Assembly: GCA_903910245.1 (NCBI GenBank)
Contig: CAIVYX010000210.1
Coordinates: 1-10,582 of the forward strand
DNA: 10,582 nt
Source of the DNA: an uncultured Opitutia bacterium
GTDB lineage: Bacteria > Verrucomicrobiota > Verrucomicrobiia > Opitutales > UBA953
Reading direction: 5' to 3'
Shown: one piece after another, positions 6,566-10,582 of the stretch
Numbering within the stretch: position 1 is the first letter of the stretch
How the letters are laid out: each line of letters begins with the position of its first letter
Notes under the pieces: model-generated
The model's database searches: none
What the model was told of the DNA's origin: nothing
Seen by the model: only the letters and a program-made list of their open reading frames with translations
Translations under genes and position numbers: made by a program

Positions 6566-8121
6566 GGGGCGGCGGTCAGAGGGGGGAGAGGATCTTCGGA
6601 GCCGAGGCCGGCACCGATCTTGTGCTCGACGGCGTCCATCGTGAAGCCGTGACGAGGAAGGATAGATCCGTCGAGGCGGGCGACCTTCGCGGAGGCTGCG
6701 CGCGCGTCGAGGTGGGACTGCACCCAGTTAAGCTGGGCGGAATCAAGGGCGGCCTGAGCTTGGAGCACGCGAAGGACATCGGACTGGCCGGCATCATAGC
6801 GCGCGCGCTCGCCGTCGTAGGACTTGCGCTGAAGCTCGAGGGAGGACGTGGATGCGTCGACGCGGGCGCGGGCGGCTTCGAGGTCGCGCCAAGAAGCGCG
6901 GGCGCTGAAGACGAGGCTCTGGCGGGCATCCGCCAGGCGGAGCTCGGCCTGACGGCGGGCGCGCGTGGCGGAGCGCAGGTTCGCCTCGGACTCGCGAAAG
7001 CCCAAAGGGAAGCTCAGCCTAAGTTCGGCGTAGTTATTCCAACCAGACTGCTGGCGATAGGCGTCGTAGCCACCCGAGACGCTGGCTCCAGGGTTGCCGT
7101 AGCGTGAGCTGCCCACGGACAAGTTGAGGCTTGGGTGGTCGTTCTGTTCGGCCTGAGCGACGCCGGCTTCAGCTTGCGCAATATTGGAAAGCTGGATGGC
7201 CGTGCCGAAGTCGAAGTCGGCGACCGTGCGGATCCAGGGAGCGAAAGCCTGCGGAGCTGGCACGGTAGCCGTCGGCATCTCATCGACGAGCAAGGCCTGC
7301 TCGACTGCGGCGGCGTCGCCTTGGCCAAGGAGACGGCGCAGGTTCATCTCTGCGCTATCGAGGGATTGGCGGGCGTTGAGCACGGAGACGCGCTGGCTCG
7401 AGACATCGGCTTCAGCCTGCAGCTCCTCGAGCACCGTCGCGTCGCCGAGCGAGCGCTTGGCGCGGATCTGGGCGAGCAAGGATTCTGCCGAGCGCTGGCT
7501 CGTCTCGCGCAAGGAGACCAGTGCGCGGGCACCGGCGAGGGACCAATAGGCGACTTCGGTGTCCCGGATGAGATCGAGTGAGGCCGCGCGCAGAGCGAGG
7601 CGATTACGATAGGCCGCCTGACGCGACGAGATGAGCGCGCTGAGGTTGACCGCGCGCCAGCCGCCGGCGAGGAGCGGCTGGGTGTAGGCGACGTTGGTGC
7701 CGAGATCGTAAGCTGAAGCCGTTGCGAGGCTGCCCGATTCCTTCCAGGTACGCGTCAGGCCGGTGCCGACGGAGAGCGTGCCGCCCCAGGTGAACTTCTG
7801 GCTCAGCGCCACATCAGAGTCATGCCAGCGCGTGGCAGCGAGTCCACCCGTGAGGTCAGCCACGGAGCGGCTTCCATTGACGCGGTTAGTCCAGGCGAAG
7901 GTCGGGTCGAAGACCGACTCCGAGACCTCGACCGCATCCAAGGAGCGGAGGGCGTCAAGGCGGGTGACCGTCAGGCCGAGATTAAAGAGCAGGGTCCGGT
8001 CGATAGCCTTTTCCAAGGAAAGCGGCCCGGTCGGGGCCACGGCCTTTGACACAGGCACACCCAGCTCGGCACCTCGAAGGGAGGCCGCCGCCAAGAATGC
8101 CATGGTGAGGACAAAACGCAT
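6562..8121 (-). CDS. TolC-family outer-membrane efflux protein
   Basis: A 519-residue outer-membrane channel of the OEP family, trimeric in known members, providing the exit duct for the exporter encoded downstream. The signal peptide is about 1-18 (MRFVLTMAFLAAASLRGA). The two internal OEP repeats are visible: one opens at LSLEKAI (35-41) and contains TQPLLAGG (147-154) before the long helices. The second holds NDHPSLNLSVG (327-337), FPLGFRESEANLRSA and the typical end motif YDAGQSDVLRVLQAQAALD (442-460). A roughly 30-residue tail follows LDGSIL. The frame is open to a TTG at 8172 with another ATG at 8142; ATG 8121 is chosen because it begins the signal peptide directly. It is the first gene of the five-gene unit; having a channel gene of its own suggests a dedicated rather than shared channel. 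The stop overlaps the adaptor start as ATGA. Confidence 0.93.
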   Translation of the reverse strand: MRFVLTMAFLAAASLRGAELGVPVSKAVAPTGPLSLEKAIDRTLLFNLGLTVTRLDALRSLDAVEVSESVFDPTFAWTNRVNGSRSVADLTGGLAATRWHDSDVALSQKFTWGGTLSVGTGLTRTWKESGSLATASAYDLGTNVAYTQPLLAGGWRAVNLSALISSRQAAYRNRLALRAASLDLIRDTEVAYWSLAGARALVSLRETSQRSAESLLAQIRAKRSLGDATVLEELQAEADVSSQRVSVLNARQSLDSAEMNLRRLLGQGDAAAVEQALLVDEMPTATVPAPQAFAPWIRTVADFDFGTAIQLSNIAQAEAGVAQAEQNDHPSLNLSVGSSRYGNPGASVSGGYDAYRQQSGWNNYAELRLSFPLGFRESEANLRSATRARRQAELRLADARQSLVFSARASWRDLEAARARVDASTSSLELQRKSYDGERARYDAGQSDVLRVLQAQAALDSAQLNWVQSHLDARAASAKVARLDGSILPRHGFTMDAVEHKIGAGLGSEDPLPPLTAAP

Positions 8122-8139
8122 GAATGAGGGGTAGTACCT

Positions 8140-8168
8140 CATAATGGAGAGATTGTTCCCACTGCAAA
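8140..8168 (-). promoter_or_regulatory. Weak candidate promoter for the exporter operon
   Basis: Read on the minus strand, TTTGCA (8168-8163) and ATTATG (8145-8140) are 17 bases apart, just upstream of the TolC-like start and just after the terminator hairpin. The -35 matches four of six consensus bases but the -10 only two, so this is suggestive by position more than by sequence. Confidence 0.2.
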
Positions 8169-8197
8169 GCAAAGCGGCGCACCTTTCGGTGCGCCGC
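8166..8197 (-). terminator. Intrinsic terminator after the FKBP gene
   Basis: A perfect 10-bp GC-rich stem: GCGGCGCACC (8174-8183) against GGTGCGCCGC (8188-8197). On the minus strand the loop is the stable tetraloop GAAA, and the stem is followed by TTTGCTTT. It lies about 24 bases past the FKBP stop, so it should end the carB-FKBP transcript before the exporter operon. The tail is T-rich but interrupted. Confidence 0.75.
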
Positions 8198-8200
8198 GAG

Positions 8201-8224
8201 GTAAGGACTGGAAACAGTCCTTAC
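8201..8224. repeat. Second perfect inverted repeat, overlapping the FKBP stop codon
   Basis: GTAAGGACTG (8201-8210) pairs perfectly with CAGTCCTTAC (8215-8224) around GAAA. The right arm includes the TAA stop of the FKBP gene. It has no T run of its own on the minus strand. It stands in tandem with the terminator hairpin three bases away and may assist termination or protect the 3' end of the transcript. Confidence 0.7.
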
Positions 8225-8991
8225 TTAGCCTTGGAGATCTCGACCAGCTCGACCTCGAACTCGAGGACGGACTTGGCGGGAATCGGGCCCTGGCCCTGTT
8301 CGCCGTAGGCGATAGCGGCCGGGCAATAGAGGACAATCTTGCCACCAACGCCGATGAGCTGGACGCCTTCGGTCCAAGCTGGGATGACGCCGCTGAGCGG
8401 GAACTCGGTCGGCTCATTGTTACGGGTCTTGGTCGAATCGAAGACTTTTCCGTCGACGAGCTTACCTTCGTAGCGGCACTTCACGGTCGATTCCTTCGTC
8501 GGCTTCACGGCGGAGCCCGGAGCGAGGATCTTGTAGCGGAGACCCGAGGCGGTCTTCGTCACCGACTTATCGGCGTCAACCTTGGCGAGGAACTCGTCGT
8601 TCTGCTTGCCCCACTTACCAGCCTTGGCGTTGACGCGTTCCTGGAACATGGCGTCGGCGCCTTCACCGAGTTCGGCGGGGTCGAACTTGGGCTTTTCGCC
8701 GCGCAGCGCCTGGCGCACGCCGGCAAGAAAGAGTTCGACCTCCTCATCAGTGAGCTCGAGCTGCGAGTTCACTTGGGGCATGGGGGATTGGCTGGCGATG
8801 GAGAAGCCAAGCATGGTCCAAGCCTGTTTGACTTGATCGGGGGTGAGCGGTTTCACGATTTTTGCGGGGGGAGGAGTGGGAGCTTCGGCGACTTTAGCAG
8901 AAGCAGGAACGGCGGCGGCGGGCTTCGCCTCATCGGCGGCATGGAGAGATGCGACGGCGACGGCCAGCGCGGCGAGGACGGGGTATTTCAT
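8221..8991 (-). CDS. Exported FKBP-type peptidyl-prolyl cis-trans isomerase
   Basis: A 256-residue periplasmic isomerase in the FkpA/Mip arrangement. The signal peptide is about 1-18 (cleavage near SLHA-AD), followed by an Ala/Pro-rich linker at 20-48. A helical N-terminal region at about 49-142 probably serves for dimerisation (contains ELTDEEVELFLAGVRQALRG). The FKBP domain is at about 143-256. All the expected pocket residues are present: Tyr174, Phe184-Asp185 in GKVFDS, Phe197, Val202-Ile203 and Trp206 in VIPAWTEGVQ, Tyr229 in AYGEQG, and Phe245 in EFEVELVEI. It should therefore be catalytically active. The domain carries two cysteines (172 and 223). It lies 23 bases after carB on the same strand, with a terminator following. 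The sequence before its ATG (cctctccc) has no Shine-Dalgarno motif. Confidence 0.93.
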   Translation of the reverse strand: MKYPVLAALAVAVASLHAADEAKPAAAVPASAKVAEAPTPPPAKIVKPLTPDQVKQAWTMLGFSIASQSPMPQVNSQLELTDEEVELFLAGVRQALRGEKPKFDPAELGEGADAMFQERVNAKAGKWGKQNDEFLAKVDADKSVTKTASGLRYKILAPGSAVKPTKESTVKCRYEGKLVDGKVFDSTKTRNNEPTEFPLSGVIPAWTEGVQLIGVGGKIVLYCPAAIAYGEQGQGPIPAKSVLEFEVELVEISKAK

Positions 8992-9014
8992 GGGAGAGGG
9001 AGTTGCTAGCCGAT

Positions 9015-10582
<1,568 letters not shown>

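Overview
The window looks like ordinary chromosomal sequence from a GC-rich, Gram-negative (diderm) bacterium. I infer a diderm from a TolC-type outer-membrane channel, a periplasmic adaptor, a beta-barrel protein ending in Phe and a lipoprotein signal. The thiamine genes resemble the forms found in the Bacteroidota/Verrucomicrobiota lineages, and almost no start codon is preceded by a clear Shine-Dalgarno sequence. Together with the high GC this makes a verrucomicrobial (Opitutae-like) origin my best guess, but that is inference and nothing here proves it. There are 11 protein genes (9 complete, one cut at each edge), all intact and densely packed, with no RNA gene, mobile element or CRISPR array.

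Layout from left to right. (1) 1-1336, minus strand: a thiamine cluster read thiS, a TenI/ThiE-like gene, then thiE, which runs off the left edge. (2) 1337-1423: a short divergent promoter region. (3) 1424-2582, plus strand: an exported cyclophilin-type peptidyl-prolyl isomerase and a small outer-membrane beta-barrel protein, closed by a terminator at about 2602-2630 that also suits the converging minus-strand operon. (4) 2652-8121, minus strand: a five-gene unit read TolC-like channel, HlyD/MacA-like adaptor, ABC ATPase, MacB/FtsX-type permease, then a predicted lipoprotein alpha/beta hydrolase. Neighbouring genes overlap by ATGA or are separated by one base, so the unit is almost certainly co-transcribed and translationally coupled. 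(5) 8122-8224: a small intergenic region with two tandem perfect 10-bp hairpins. (6) 8221-10582, minus strand: an exported FKBP-type isomerase just downstream of carB, whose N-terminal half lies beyond the right edge.

How the genes fit together. The five-gene unit should form an ATP-driven tripartite efflux machine spanning both membranes, with a cell-envelope hydrolase made from the same message. Its substrate cannot be read from the sequence. The two exported proline isomerases and the beta-barrel protein are envelope-biogenesis genes. carB (carbamoyl phosphate for arginine and pyrimidines) and the thi genes are core metabolism. The points most worth a second look are the hydrolase tied to the exporter, the TenI-like gene separated from thiE by a single in-frame TAG, the paired hairpins, and the pyrimidine-rich sequence before the start codons.
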